Below, one piece after another: positions 1 through 9,349 of a stretch of DNA of 64,000 nucleotides; within the stretch, counting starts at the first letter, position 1, and the number at the start of each line of letters is the position of its first letter. The stretch is from Tenacibaculum sp. (lineage in GTDB: Bacteria; Bacteroidota; Bacteroidia; Flavobacteriales; Flavobacteriaceae). The notes below the pieces were generated by a model, which worked only from the letters and a program-made list of their open reading frames with translations, did no database searches and was not told where the DNA came from. The stretch covers positions 1 through 64,000 of the forward strand of contig JAHDDQ010000004.1 of the NCBI GenBank assembly GCA_020629275.1, written 5' to 3'. Position numbers and translations under genes: made by a program.

Positions 1-1293
1 AATACTTCAGAAACCACACGTACTGTATATGGACAGTCTTCAGTAATCATTCCTTTTAATGCTCGCCAAGTTACCATGTCCAACCTCACGACGAGAAGTA
101 CCTCTTAATGGGCGAGCCTCTCCTGTACAAAATGGTGGAAAATTATAGTGTAAATAGAATGTTTCTTCACCTTCGTAAGATGGCATATCTATTTGGTTTG
201 CTTCTCTTGAAGTTCCTAATGTAACAGTAGCTAATGCTTGAGTTTCTCCACGAGTAAATATAGATGAACCATGTGTAGATGGTAAGTAGTCTACTTCACA
301 CCAGATAGGTCTGATATCCGTAGTTTTACGTCCGTCTAAACGTAAGCCTTCTGCTAATGTTAATTCACGAACAGCATTTTTTTGTGCTTTATTGAAATAC
401 TTTCCAACTAAATCACCAAACTCTTCAATTTCTTCTTCTGTAAATGAAGCAATAATTTCTTCTTTTACTTCAGAAAAAGCTAAACCTCTTTCTTTTTTAG
501 AAGTCCCTTTTTTTGCAATTTCATAACACTTTTGATATGCAGCATCATGAATTTTTTGTGCTAATTCTTCATCTTCTCTTTCAGGATCGTATTCACGAGT
601 TTCTTTTTTACCAAAAGCTTCAGCCAAACGTACTTGAGCAGCACATTGAACTTTAATAGCCTCGTGAGCAAATTTTATAGCATCTGCCATTTCTTCTTCA
701 GAAATCTCATCCATTTCACCTTCAACCATCATTACAGAATCAGCAGAAGCACCAATCATCATGTCGATATCAGACTCAGCTAATTGTGCTCTATTTGGGT
801 TGATTACAAATTCTCCATTTACTCTAGCTACACGTGCTTCAGATATAGGAGTTTCAAAAGGAATATCACTTAATTGAATTACTGTAGAAGCAGCTAAACC
901 TGCTAAGGCGTCAGGCATTACATTTTCATCATGAGACATTAATTGAATCATAACCTGTGTTTCCGCATGATAGTCTTTAGGAAATAATGGGCGCAAAACA
1001 CGGTCTACTAAACGCATTGTTAATACTTCACCATCACTTGGTCTTGCCTCTCTTTTAAAGAACCCTCCTGGATAACGACCTGCAGCTGCAAATTTTTCTC
1101 TGTAATCTACTGTTAAAGGTAAAAAGTCAACATCAGATTGTTTGTAGTTAGAAACGACAGTACATAACAACATTGCTTTCCCCATCTGAACAACAACTGA
1201 ACCGTGTGCTTGTTTTGCTAATTTACCGGTTTCTAATGAGATGGTTCTTCCATCTCCAAGGTCTATGACCTCTCTAAATACTTTTGGAATCAT
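1..1293 (-). CDS. pnp: Polyribonucleotide nucleotidyltransferase, 5' part, with apparent frameshift
   Basis: PNPase degrades RNA 3'-5' by phosphorolysis and is normally a trimer of about 700 residues. The reading frame opens with [20 protein letters not shown] and shows the first RNase PH domain, including [19 protein letters not shown] and [12 protein letters not shown]. The second RNase PH domain follows, with [20 protein letters not shown] near residue 395. After HGNLA the frame runs to a premature stop at 40-42. One frame over, the expected continuation [20 protein letters not shown] is present up to the window edge. The break is at about 64-70, where the family has a TTGGC-type tandem (L-A-W-R). 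Losing one 5-bp copy would explain it. The rest of the gene lies outside the window. It is downstream of rpsO in the conserved rpsO-pnp order. The identity is sure; whether the frameshift is real or a base-calling error is not. Confidence 0.88.
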
Positions 1294-1432
1294 AAAATTT
1301 AATTCTAATTTTTTTAAAATTGTTTGTTGTTGTTGTATTGTTGTTTTTCCAATGGAAATTCAAAATTGCTGTTACTAATTTTGAGTTTTTTAAAATATAT
1401 TTAGTTTGTTAGGCTGAATATAAGTGTTTTAT

Positions 1433-1468
1433 AATAAAAAAAAGAGGCACGTTTATAGAGCCTCTTTT
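1433..1468 (-). terminator. rpsO terminator
   Basis: Stem AAAAGAGGC (1440-1448) pairs with GCCTCTTTT (1460-1468). On the minus strand it is followed by an unbroken T tract. It lies just after the rpsO stop and before pnp, so much of the rpsO message should end here. Confidence 0.75.
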
Positions 1469-1475
1469 GTTGAAA

Positions 1476-1745
1476 TTATTTTCTAATTCCTAATTCTTTA
1501 ATAATCGCACGATATCTATTGATATCTTTTTTCTTTAGATAATCTAGTAAGCTTCTACGCTTACCAACCATCTTTACTAATGAACGCTCTGTGTTAAAAT
1601 CTTTGCGATTTTTCTTTAAGTGCTCGGTTAGGTGATTAATTCTAAAGGTAAATAAAGCAACTTGAGCTTCAGCAGTTCCTGAATCGTTTGCTCCTTTACC
1701 GTGTTTTGCGAAAATTTCTTGTTTTAATTCTTTTGTTAAATACAT
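1476..1745 (-). CDS. rpsO: 30S ribosomal protein S15
   Basis: The 89-residue protein is the usual length for S15, a primary 16S rRNA-binding protein of the small subunit platform. Conserved stretches include AEAQVALFTFRINHLTEHLK and the basic VKMVGKRRSLLDYLKKKD. The ATG at 1745 is the only sensible start. It is followed on the same strand by a terminator and then pnp, the order seen in many bacteria. A TAnnTTTG-type box on the minus strand (plus-strand CAAATGTA, 1799-1806) could be its promoter. Confidence 0.96.
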   Translation of the reverse strand: MYLTKELKQEIFAKHGKGANDSGTAEAQVALFTFRINHLTEHLKKNRKDFNTERSLVKMVGKRRSLLDYLKKKDINRYRAIIKELGIRK

Positions 1746-2286
1746 ACCAATATTATTTAAATGATTTTAATGTACCAATGATTTTTTCATTGAAGTTGCA
1801 AATGTACAATTATTTTTTTAACAGAGGAATTTTAAGTAAGTATTAAGAATATGTTTTAAATACAAAGGAAGTTAATGCTATCAAATTGAGATATCCTACA
1901 ATACGCTATATATTATTGTGAAATTTTATATAAGCTATTGTTTTCTTGAGAATGAGTTATGTAGTATAGCTAATGACTAACTGTAATTTAAAAAAGATAA
2001 ATATTGAAATGATTGGTTCAGAATAAGATATTTAAGACAGATTTAATAATATTCATGTCGTGTTTTTTATTTGGAAGAAAGTGAAATAGCTATAAGATGT
2101 ATATGGTGTGATAGAATTATGAAATTATCGCTAATTAAATATAAAATAGGTTATGGTATGGTTATTGCTGTATTAAGTTAGGTGAAAATTATTAAGAATG
2201 TTCTTAATAATGTAACTGAAATAATATAGATAATTATAATAAATTTTTGAAATATAGCAGTGCTATAGGTATTGCATGAAGTTCTA
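1746..2286. other. Long AT-rich intergenic stretch without a recognisable gene
   Basis: I find no convincing coding frame in this stretch. It contains the probable rpsO promoter at its left end and a perfect 11-bp-arm dyad at 2188-2211. A plus-strand terminator-like hairpin lies just beyond it (2287-2316). An unannotated small RNA on the plus strand is possible but not shown. Confidence 0.5.
2188..2211. repeat. Perfect inverted repeat, 11-bp arms
   Basis: ATTATTAAGAA at 2188-2198 is followed by TG and then its exact reverse complement TTCTTAATAAT at 2201-2211. With only two bases in the centre it looks more like a protein-binding dyad than an RNA hairpin. No adjacent gene explains it. Confidence 0.5.
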
Positions 2287-2316
2287 AAGAGGTCTTTTCA
2301 CAGAAAGACTTTTTTA
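2287..2316 (+). terminator. Plus-strand terminator-like hairpin
   Basis: GTCTTTT and GAAAGAC form a short stem followed by a T run (ACTTTTTTAATT). It reads on the plus strand, where no upstream gene is visible, so it would end either an unannotated transcript or read-through. Confidence 0.4.
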
Positions 2317-2333
2317 ATTGGGGATTTATAATA

Positions 2334-2362
2334 AAAAAAGCCAGCAAATGCTGGCTTTTTTT
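2334..2362 (-). terminator. accD terminator
   Basis: GCCAGCA AA TGCTGGC (2340-2355) is flanked by A and T tracts on both sides and starts a few bases after the accD stop codon. It could act in both directions. Confidence 0.85.
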
Positions 2363-3219
2363 TATGCTCTTATAGGTTGATTCTGTATGAGATCTATATA
2401 TAAATTAACTTGTTTTTTCAAATCTTTACGTTCATAAATAGCATCTAAGAATCCGTGTTCTAAAACAAACTCTGAACGTTGGAAACCTTCTGGTAATTCT
2501 TTTCCAGTGGTGTCTTTTACCACTCTAGGTCCTGCAAAAGCAATTAACGCATTAGGTTCAGCAATATTAATATCTCCTAACATTGCAAAAGATGCTGTTG
2601 TACCTCCAGTAGTTGGATCAGTACATAAAGAGATGTAAGGGATTTGTGCATCAGCTAACTGTGCTAGTTTCGCTGAGGTTTTTACTAATTGCATTAACGA
2701 TAACGAAGCTTCCATCATTCGTGCACCTCCTGATTTTGAAACCATTAAAAAAGGTAAGTTTTTCTCGATCGCATAATCAATTGCACGTGCAATCTTTTCT
2801 CCTACTACACTTCCCATAGAACCGCCAATAAAAGAAAAATCCATACAAGCGATTACGATATTTCTTCCTAATGATTTTCCGACAGCAGTTCTAACTGCGT
2901 CATTTAAACCTGTTTTTTGTTGTGCACTTTTCAAGCGTTCAGGATACTTCTTAGTGTCTTCAAACTTTAAAGGATCTTTTGAAGTAAGTTTTTCGTTTAA
3001 CTCAGTAAATTCATTATTGTCAAAAAATAATTCGAAATACTCTTTACTTCCAACTCTAACATGATAGCCGTCTTCTGGACTTACATATAAGTTTTTCTTT
3101 AATTCATCGGTATCGATAACTTTACCGCTAGGAGTTTTGTACCACAAACCTTTTGGTGTGTCTTTCTTCTCTTCAGTAGGAGTATGAATTCCCTTATCTT
3201 TTCGTTTAAACCAAGCCAT
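2362..3219 (-). CDS. accD: Acetyl-CoA carboxylase carboxyltransferase, beta subunit
   Basis: This is the beta half of the carboxyltransferase that passes CO2 from biotin to acetyl-CoA in the first step of fatty acid synthesis. The 285-residue length fits. The crotonase-type core is clear: [39 protein letters not shown] and [17 protein letters not shown]. The N-terminal zinc ribbon is oddly degenerate. Where the family has two CxxC pairs, this protein reads YKTPSGK and YVSPEDGYH, so all four zinc cysteines are missing while the spacing is kept. The ATG at 3219 gives the usual MAWFKRK start. The alpha subunit is not in the window. Confidence 0.95.
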   Translation of the reverse strand: MAWFKRKDKGIHTPTEEKKDTPKGLWYKTPSGKVIDTDELKKNLYVSPEDGYHVRVGSKEYFELFFDNNEFTELNEKLTSKDPLKFEDTKKYPERLKSAQQKTGLNDAVRTAVGKSLGRNIVIACMDFSFIGGSMGSVVGEKIARAIDYAIEKNLPFLMVSKSGGARMMEASLSLMQLVKTSAKLAQLADAQIPYISLCTDPTTGGTTASFAMLGDINIAEPNALIAFAGPRVVKDTTGKELPEGFQRSEFVLEHGFLDAIYERKDLKKQVNLYIDLIQNQPIRA

Positions 3220-3525
3220 AATTAGTTTATATATTGTTTGTTATATGTCTACTTTAAAATATTCTAACTTTAAAATAATAATAAGTCAGAAGTACAAATG
3301 TAAAAGTTTTTTCTTTAAGAAGTTATTTAAACTTCTGCGATTCTAAAGATATAGCCTCATCAGTAAATTTTTCTTCGTCTAAAATAAATTTTGAGTGTTA
3401 GTAGGATATAGGAAATGATGAAAAATGAAAGCTTTTATCAAATATGATATGGATCATAACGAATATAGATTGATAATTTTTTTTATTAATAAAGAAGGCT
3501 ACTATTGTAAACTAACTAAGTTAAA
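3220..3525. other. Intergenic region between accD and a lipoprotein gene
   Basis: There is no coding frame of note. A TAnnTTTG-type box for accD is present on the minus strand (plus-strand CAAATGTA, 3295-3302). I see no clear promoter for the rightward lipoprotein gene. Confidence 0.4.
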
Positions 3526-4389
3526 ATGAAGAAAAATTTAAAGTTAAGTTTTAGTGCTTTATTTCTATGTATTCTTATTTCTTGTAATAGTAAACAAGCT
3601 AAAATAGAAGCGTATGAAGCTGAAATTACACAATTAAAAGAAGAGTTATCTATTGAGAAATCTAATAATAATGCATTAAAAATTGATAACAAAACACTCA
3701 AAAGACATTCAAAAGTATTAGAGGATAATCAAAGTTTTGTAGACAATAACTTTTGTGTGTCTAAAAGTGTAGCTGATTCTTTCTTAGATGGACAGTTGAA
3801 ATTTATTTTAGATAAAGAAAAGTTTGTTGACAAAACTATTGAATTATCACGTTTCAAAGAAGATAGTTTTTTTCAAGTATATAATAATTTTTTTTATTTC
3901 ACTTATTTCGGCGAAACAGAAACTGTGAATTCTGAACTGGATTTTTTACATTATTCAATGCATAAGTTCGATAGAAGCTCAGCAAATATTAGGAGCTTTT
4001 TTGATAAAAAAATCGTAGTATATATTGCAAAGCAAATTAAAAAGAGCAAAGTTTACAGGGAGTCTGGCTTAGAGCCTAGGATTAAAAATATATTGGCTAC
4101 TTATGAAGATTCTGAAACCAATGCTGATTATTTTTTAAACTTATATAATAAGTTTAGTTCTAAAGAATGGAGCTGGGATGAAGAGTACTTGTTAGCATTA
4201 CCTAGTGAGACTATGAAAACAGACATAACAGAATTCTATGGAGAAGAAATAGACGCACAGAAAGTTTTTGATAGTTATGGTTTTTGGGCTAGAAGATTTC
4301 ACGAAGGAAATGCAGAAACAGTATATACAATATTAAAAGAGTTTGAGGATAACATTGAAAAAGAAGAAGGAATAGATGCTAAAGGATGA
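3526..4389 (+). CDS. Putative lipoprotein with N-terminal coiled coil, unknown function
   Basis: I do not recognise the family. The protein has a lipoprotein signal (MKKNLKLSFSALFLCILISC, acylated Cys at residue 20). A heptad-like region rich in Glu, Leu and Lys follows (residues about 25-65) and is probably a coiled coil. A charged C-terminal part rich in aromatic residues completes its 287 residues. It stands alone: accD is divergent to its left and fbaA is convergent to its right, separated by a bidirectional terminator. Its base composition resembles that of its neighbours. It is probably anchored in the inner or outer membrane facing the periplasm. Confidence 0.75.
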   Translation: MKKNLKLSFSALFLCILISCNSKQAKIEAYEAEITQLKEELSIEKSNNNALKIDNKTLKRHSKVLEDNQSFVDNNFCVSKSVADSFLDGQLKFILDKEKFVDKTIELSRFKEDSFFQVYNNFFYFTYFGETETVNSELDFLHYSMHKFDRSSANIRSFFDKKIVVYIAKQIKKSKVYRESGLEPRIKNILATYEDSETNADYFLNLYNKFSSKEWSWDEEYLLALPSETMKTDITEFYGEEIDAQKVFDSYGFWARRFHEGNAETVYTILKEFEDNIEKEEGIDAKG

Positions 4390-4420
4390 TGTATTTATTA
4401 GAGTAGTATTATTAAAAACA

Positions 4421-4455
4421 AAAAGCATTCTAAACTATATCTTTAGAATGCTTTG
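4421..4455. terminator. Bidirectional terminator between the lipoprotein gene and fbaA
   Basis: AAAGCATTCTAAA (4422-4434) pairs with TTTAGAATGCTTT (4442-4454). It sits between two convergent genes and has A/T tracts on both sides. Confidence 0.75.
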
Positions 4456-4475
4456 TTGATTAAATTTTATCTAGT

Positions 4476-5534
4476 TTATAATGTGTTTATGTTATTTAAA
4501 TCTTCAAAAGCTTTTATGAGTCTAGTCTTAAAAGTTTGTTCTCCTTCACGTAACCATTTACGAGGGTCGTAATATTTTTTATTAGGAATATCATTTCCTT
4601 CAGGATTACCAATTTGTGTTAGTAAATAGTCTTTCTTTTCAAGTACATAATCACGAACACCTTCATTAAAAGCATATTGTAAATCTGTATCAATGTTCAT
4701 TTTAATAACACCGTATCCTATAGCTTCTCGTATTTCTTCTAAAGTTGAACCAGATCCACCGTGAAAAACAAAATCGATTGTGTTTTCTGCAACGTTATAT
4801 TTTTCAGAAATATATTCTTGAGAATTTTTTAAGATTTTTGGAGTTAACTTTACATTACCAGGTTTATAAACACCATGAACATTACCAAAAGCTGCAGCAA
4901 TTGTAAATTGATCACTAACTTTTGATAACTCCTCATATGCGTATGCTACTTCTTCAGGCTGTGTGTACAACTTAGAGCTATCTACATCTGTATTGTCAAC
5001 ACCATCTTCTTCACCACCAGTTATTCCTAGTTCAATTTCTAAAGTCATTCCCATTTTACTCATTCGAGCTAGGTATTCTTTACAAATTTCTATATTTTCT
5101 TCTAAAGGTTCTTCTGATAAATCAATCATGTGAGAACTATATAAAGACTTTCCTGTTTCCTTATAAAATGCTTCACTCGCATCTAGTAAGCCATCAATCC
5201 AAGGAAGTAATTTTTTTGCAGCATGGTCGGTGTGTAAGATAACTGGAATTCCATAAGCTTCAGCCATCAAATGGATATGTTTTGCACCAGCAACAGCACC
5301 AGCAATAGCAGCTTTTTGATCTTCATTTGACAGACCTTTACCTGCATTAAATTGCGCACCTCCATTAGAAAATTGAATTATTACAGGAGCATTTACTTCT
5401 TTAGCTGCCTCTAAAACTGCATTTATAGTGTTTGATCCTACTACATTTACAGCAGGCAAAGCAAAAGACTTTGCTTTAGCAAGTTTAAAAATCTCTTGAA
5501 CTTCTTTTCCTGTGGCAACTCCTGGTTTAATCAT
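4476..5534 (-). CDS. fbaA: Class II fructose-bisphosphate aldolase
   Basis: This zinc-dependent aldolase interconverts fructose 1,6-bisphosphate with dihydroxyacetone phosphate and glyceraldehyde 3-phosphate in glycolysis and gluconeogenesis. The 352-residue length fits the E. coli FbaA type. Zinc-binding motifs are visible: HTDHAAKK near residue 106, the acidic loop IELGITGGEEDGVDN near 172, AAFGNVHG near 220 and VFHGGSGS near 257. The ATG at 5534 gives MIKPGVATGKEV, the normal start. A minus-strand TAnnTTTG box (plus-strand CAAATCTA, 5572-5579) lies about 40 bp upstream of the start codon and is the likely promoter. It is monocistronic and ends at the shared terminator. Confidence 0.97.
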   Translation of the reverse strand: MIKPGVATGKEVQEIFKLAKAKSFALPAVNVVGSNTINAVLEAAKEVNAPVIIQFSNGGAQFNAGKGLSNEDQKAAIAGAVAGAKHIHLMAEAYGIPVILHTDHAAKKLLPWIDGLLDASEAFYKETGKSLYSSHMIDLSEEPLEENIEICKEYLARMSKMGMTLEIELGITGGEEDGVDNTDVDSSKLYTQPEEVAYAYEELSKVSDQFTIAAAFGNVHGVYKPGNVKLTPKILKNSQEYISEKYNVAENTIDFVFHGGSGSTLEEIREAIGYGVIKMNIDTDLQYAFNEGVRDYVLEKKDYLLTQIGNPEGNDIPNKKYYDPRKWLREGEQTFKTRLIKAFEDLNNINTL

Positions 5535-5625
5535 TTTTTAAAATATTTTAGTTGTTGTTGATTTTGAAAAACAAATCTACACTTTTTTAGATAAGTGTAT
5601 AAAATTTTTAAGGTAAAGTGTCTTT

Positions 5626-8094
5626 TTAAAAAGGATAATTAATTCCAATATTATAAACAGCATTTGAGAAATTAAAATTTCTAAACCATCTATTACCTGT
5701 TAAATAAGGTTCCCTAGCTTTGAATCCTAAATCCAAACGAGCGACTAAAAATTTAAAATCATAGCGAATACCAAAACCAGACGCAATTGCAATATCTGTA
5801 ATGGATTTTAAATTTTTAAATTTAGACTCTTCATCTACTGAAGAAGAATTGGTGATGTCCCAAATATTTCCAGCATCAACAAAAATGGCACTTTTTAAGT
5901 TTCCAGCGATATCAAACCGATATTCAAAAGAGGATAAAAACTTTAAACTTCCTATGTTATATTCTAAACCAGGAGGTCTTCTACCTGGACCCAAATCATA
6001 AGTTCTCCAGGCTCTAATATCGTTAGATCCTCCGGCGAAATAGCTTCTAGAGAAAGGAATGGTAGATTGATTATAAGTAATTATGGCTCCTAAAAAAGTT
6101 CGGTGAGCTAAAACATTATTATCACCTAAATCCCAAAATTTTTTGTATTCTAAATCAGTTTTAAAGTATTGTGCTACTGGTATCTTGAAAACGGTGGCTT
6201 GTCCACTTTGATTTTTTTGCTTTGAAAGCAATCCCATAACATTTCCAGAATTTGCAATCCTAGCACTGAAGTAAGAGAAGTTAGCGTCTTTAATATTCTC
6301 TTGATTGTTATAAGTAAAAGTATATGCTATTTCAGGAATTAAGAAGTCAGAAGTAATTATTCCGTATCTATTAATTATGTTCGATAAGGAAGTTAAGTCA
6401 GAACTGCTTAAGTTATTGGCATTATTAATTATGATATTTGCATAATCTGTTATAGCATTAAAATTACCAGGAATATTTTCAGGAACTTGAATGTTTGGAA
6501 TCACATTTCCACCTATAGATATTAGTTTTCTATATTCTGAACTATATATATTGAAGTAATTACCTACATTTAAATTTCTAATATATTGTGCATTTAACAA
6601 CTCTAACTGAATGGACTTTGTACGACTGAACTGCCATTTATAGTCTACACCCAATGATATATTTTGTTTATCTAGTGCAATATTTCTTTGAATGCTTAAA
6701 CCTGTGTAAAAAGATGTTCGAGGTACAAGTTTATGTAATCCAAAAGGAGCCATAAATCTCGGGACTTCAAGGGAAATGTTACTACCTAATTCCCAACCAG
6801 GACCGTTTCTTGAATTAAAATAAGATCCTAGCATGGAAAATTTGAAAATTTCAGCTCCTTTAAATGTATTTCGATTAGTAATCGAGAATTTTGCCGAAAT
6901 ATCAAAATTTCGAATGTTAGATCGAGATAACTCGGTTTCTAAACCAATCGTATATTTTTCAATAGGAGTTAAAAAAATATTAGCATTTAATAGTTCATCG
7001 CTATTTTTTACTTCTGTATAACGAATAGATGTTGTTTTGAAATTCCGTAGACCTCTCAAATGAGTTTGAGTCAGCGTTCTTAAAGAATCAGTATATATTT
7101 GTCCAGGTTTTAAAAATATGGATTGAGAAAGATATTTAGGATTGTATCGTAATTTTTTACGCGCAAAAAAGTTTATCTTTCTAAAAGATACAGAATCTTT
7201 ATAAGGCTCGTTTCTAGTGTTGTACGAATAATCGGTGTAAATATTTATAGTATTGATTTTTTGAGTTTTGAAAGGCTTAGAAATATAACTTCCATCTTTT
7301 TCAATTAATCGATCTAAAACACCTAATTCTACATTAGTTTTTCTGTAGTCATTTAAGGTGTCGTTAACAAATTCAATATAGTTTTCATTGAAATGAAAAA
7401 TCCCTTTATTTCTGTACAGTTTCACCAAGCGATCAGCTTCTTTAATGAAATCGTTATTTTTATATTGTTTTCCTCTTTTCAGAAAGCTTTTACCAGCATG
7501 TTCTTGATAAATAGAATCTAAAACTTTTGAACGTATATTCGTTCTTATAGTATCAATAAAAGAAGGTTCACCTTTTTGAATAGTATAGGTAATAGCGCCT
7601 TTCTTAGTATCAATTTCTTCTTTTTTGAACGATACTTTCGAACGAAAATAGCCTTCAGTGAAGAAATAAGTTTTTATTTTTTTTGCTGTTTTTTTTGTTT
7701 TAGCATCATCAATAATTACTGGAGGTTGACCATTATTCAAAAACCAATTATTAAGTCCGATAAAAGTATTTGCTACGGATATACTCTGTTTTTCAGAAAA
7801 GACATCTTTAAATGAGTTATACCAGCCAGGATGATTTTTTGCCCATTCTGGTACATCTCGAGAACCTTTAGGGTTTCCAATATTATAAAAATATAAAGAC
7901 AGCGGCAGTCCGATCGCCTTTACATTAGGTTTCTGTATTAATAAGTTATTAATACTATCTCCTTTTTGCTTTACACTATCAAGTAATACAGTATTTTGTA
8001 CAAGTAACAAACTATTATCAGGTACATGCTTTACTGTGCTACATGAGTATGTAAGTATGAGAAGTAAAAAAAAGTATTTAGAAAGTTTTTTCAT
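5626..8094 (-). CDS. tamL: TamL-type outer-membrane assembly lipoprotein (Omp85/BamA family)
   Basis: The protein is a lipid-anchored member of the BamA/TamA family, as in the TamL group of Bacteroidota, thought to help insert outer-membrane proteins together with TamB. It has a lipoprotein signal ending at SC (LLLLILTYSC). POTRA-like repeats follow, with the region around SKVSFKKEEIDTKKGAITYTI typical. The C-terminal half is a beta barrel containing the family's SYFAGGSNDIRAWRTYDLGPG motif and ending in NIGINYPF. I chose the ATG at 8094 (MKKLSKYF) over one 18 bases upstream because it gives a normal signal peptide. It is divergent from the TrmH-family gene; a minus-strand TAnnTTTG box (plus-strand CAAAAATA, 8121-8128) lies between them. 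Confidence 0.88.
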   Translation of the reverse strand: MKKLSKYFFLLLILTYSCSTVKHVPDNSLLLVQNTVLLDSVKQKGDSINNLLIQKPNVKAIGLPLSLYFYNIGNPKGSRDVPEWAKNHPGWYNSFKDVFSEKQSISVANTFIGLNNWFLNNGQPPVIIDDAKTKKTAKKIKTYFFTEGYFRSKVSFKKEEIDTKKGAITYTIQKGEPSFIDTIRTNIRSKVLDSIYQEHAGKSFLKRGKQYKNNDFIKEADRLVKLYRNKGIFHFNENYIEFVNDTLNDYRKTNVELGVLDRLIEKDGSYISKPFKTQKINTINIYTDYSYNTRNEPYKDSVSFRKINFFARKKLRYNPKYLSQSIFLKPGQIYTDSLRTLTQTHLRGLRNFKTTSIRYTEVKNSDELLNANIFLTPIEKYTIGLETELSRSNIRNFDISAKFSITNRNTFKGAEIFKFSMLGSYFNSRNGPGWELGSNISLEVPRFMAPFGLHKLVPRTSFYTGLSIQRNIALDKQNISLGVDYKWQFSRTKSIQLELLNAQYIRNLNVGNYFNIYSSEYRKLISIGGNVIPNIQVPENIPGNFNAITDYANIIINNANNLSSSDLTSLSNIINRYGIITSDFLIPEIAYTFTYNNQENIKDANFSYFSARIANSGNVMGLLSKQKNQSGQATVFKIPVAQYFKTDLEYKKFWDLGDNNVLAHRTFLGAIITYNQSTIPFSRSYFAGGSNDIRAWRTYDLGPGRRPPGLEYNIGSLKFLSSFEYRFDIAGNLKSAIFVDAGNIWDITNSSSVDEESKFKNLKSITDIAIASGFGIRYDFKFLVARLDLGFKAREPYLTGNRWFRNFNFSNAVYNIGINYPF

Positions 8095-8164
8095 TAACTT
8101 TACCGACCGCATTTAATTTTCAAAAATACCATTTTTATGGTTAACCGCTGTTAAAAAACTGCCA

Positions 8165-8893
8165 ATGAGTTTATCTAAAAATCACATAAAATTAATTCAT
8201 AGTCTGAGACAAAAGAAATTCAGGCAGAATAAGGGATTGTTTGTGGCAGAAGGTGTAAAAGTTATTAATGAGTTAATGAATTCTTCCTTGGAAGTCTTTC
8301 AGCTTTTCATAACAAATGAGTTCTCGCCAGACTTTAATACAGATAAAATTATTCATATTTCTGAAAACGAATTGAAAAAGATTAGCACACTTAAAAGCCC
8401 GAATAAAGTATTAGGTGTTTTTAAAATTCCAGATGAGAAAGACTTGAATCAAGATGGTTTAATTATCGCTCTCGATGCAGTTAATGACCCTGGTAATTTA
8501 GGAACTATTATACGTTTGTGTGATTGGTTTGGAGTTGAACAGTTGGTGTGCTCAAGTGATACGGTAGATTGCTATAACCAAAAAGTAATACAATCTACCA
8601 TGGGATCGATTACAAGAGTAAATTTAAAGTATACGGATTTAAAAGAGTTTATAAAACACTCTAGACTTCCTGTTTATGCCGCTGATATGGATGGGGAGAA
8701 TGTTTACGCTAAGCAGCTGCCCTCTGAAGCTATTTTGGTTATGGGAAATGAAGCTAATGGGATTTCTTCTGAAATTGAAAAAGCAATAACTCATAAATTA
8801 ACAATTCCTCGATTTGGAAATTCTCAAGAAACTGAAAGTTTAAATGTAGCTACTGCTACTGCTATTTTATTAAGTGAATTTAAACGAGGCTAA
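8165..8893 (+). CDS. TrmH-family (SpoU) RNA 2'-O-methyltransferase
   Basis: This SAM-dependent methyltransferase of the SPOUT fold modifies ribose 2'-OH in rRNA or tRNA. The three SpoU motifs are present: NDPGNLGTIIRLCDWFG, MGNEANGIS and the C-terminal IPRFGNSQETESLNVATATA. The N-terminal substrate-binding domain contains FVAEGVKVINELM. The 242-residue length fits the group. The exact target base cannot be told from sequence. The ATG at 8165 follows a short 70-bp divergent promoter region shared with tamL. Confidence 0.92.
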   Translation: MSLSKNHIKLIHSLRQKKFRQNKGLFVAEGVKVINELMNSSLEVFQLFITNEFSPDFNTDKIIHISENELKKISTLKSPNKVLGVFKIPDEKDLNQDGLIIALDAVNDPGNLGTIIRLCDWFGVEQLVCSSDTVDCYNQKVIQSTMGSITRVNLKYTDLKEFIKHSRLPVYAADMDGENVYAKQLPSEAILVMGNEANGISSEIEKAITHKLTIPRFGNSQETESLNVATATAILLSEFKRG

Positions 8894-8909
8894 AAGCTTA
8901 CTTTTTAAA

Positions 8910-8936
8910 AGAATGTGAGTATAATACTCACATTCT
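8910..8936. terminator. Long near-perfect palindrome between convergent transcripts
   Basis: AGAATGTGAGTAT and ATACTCACATTCT form 13-bp perfect arms around a single base (8910-8922, 8924-8936). On the minus strand it is followed by TTTTAAAAAG. It lies after the methyltransferase and downstream of the leftward peptide genes, so it probably terminates one or both transcripts. Confidence 0.5.
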
Positions 8937-9135
8937 AATGAAAGTTTTTAAAATTTAATACTTTTGAAAAAGTGTTTTATTGAATTCAAATTATTCACAA
9001 GTTTGATTATTTTCTCTTAATATTTAGTGTCAATAATAATTACTCAAAATTTTACTTTTTCATTTTTATGATTATTGGTTTTAATAACTTAACTATTAAA
9101 TGGCTATAAAGAATTTTATTCTTTACAGTTATCAT
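8937..9135. other. Non-coding stretch downstream of the duplicated peptide genes
   Basis: It is AT-rich with no supported gene. It is the 3' flank of the left peptide gene, and I see no third peptide copy in it. Confidence 0.4.
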
Positions 9136-9321
9136 TTATATTTTTGTTTTTACTGTAATTGTCTTTACAGAACCGAACGACGGATCATCTTCTTCATCAT
9201 CACCGTCATCTATGTCAGTGATATTACTAATTTTAGTAGTAGCGGAATTTCCTTGTGTACCTCCTTTAATAGTTACAAGATCTCTTACAGTTAATTCTTG
9301 GAATAAATTTGTTTTTTTCAT
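9136..9321 (-). CDS. Double-glycine leader peptide (natural-product precursor-like), copy 2
   Basis: The 61-residue peptide has an N-terminal leader MKKTNLFQELTVRDLVTIKGG ending in Gly-Gly, the cleavage signature of C39-type peptidase exporters. The 40-residue remainder starts TQGNSATTKISN. It has a very acidic middle (DIDDGDDEEDD) and a Thr/Val/Lys-rich end (TVKTKI). There is no cysteine in the core. It is nearly identical to the gene at 9350-9532, 211 bp away, so the pair arose by a recent tandem duplication. No modifying enzyme or exporter is adjacent. The nearest candidate exporter in the window is the C39-ABC protein at 55.3 kb. It is a probable peptide precursor; function is unknown. 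Confidence 0.72.
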   Translation of the reverse strand: MKKTNLFQELTVRDLVTIKGGTQGNSATTKISNITDIDDGDDEEDDPSFGSVKTITVKTKI

Positions 9322-9349
9322 TTTTTGGCTGTTTAAATAACTTAATCAC

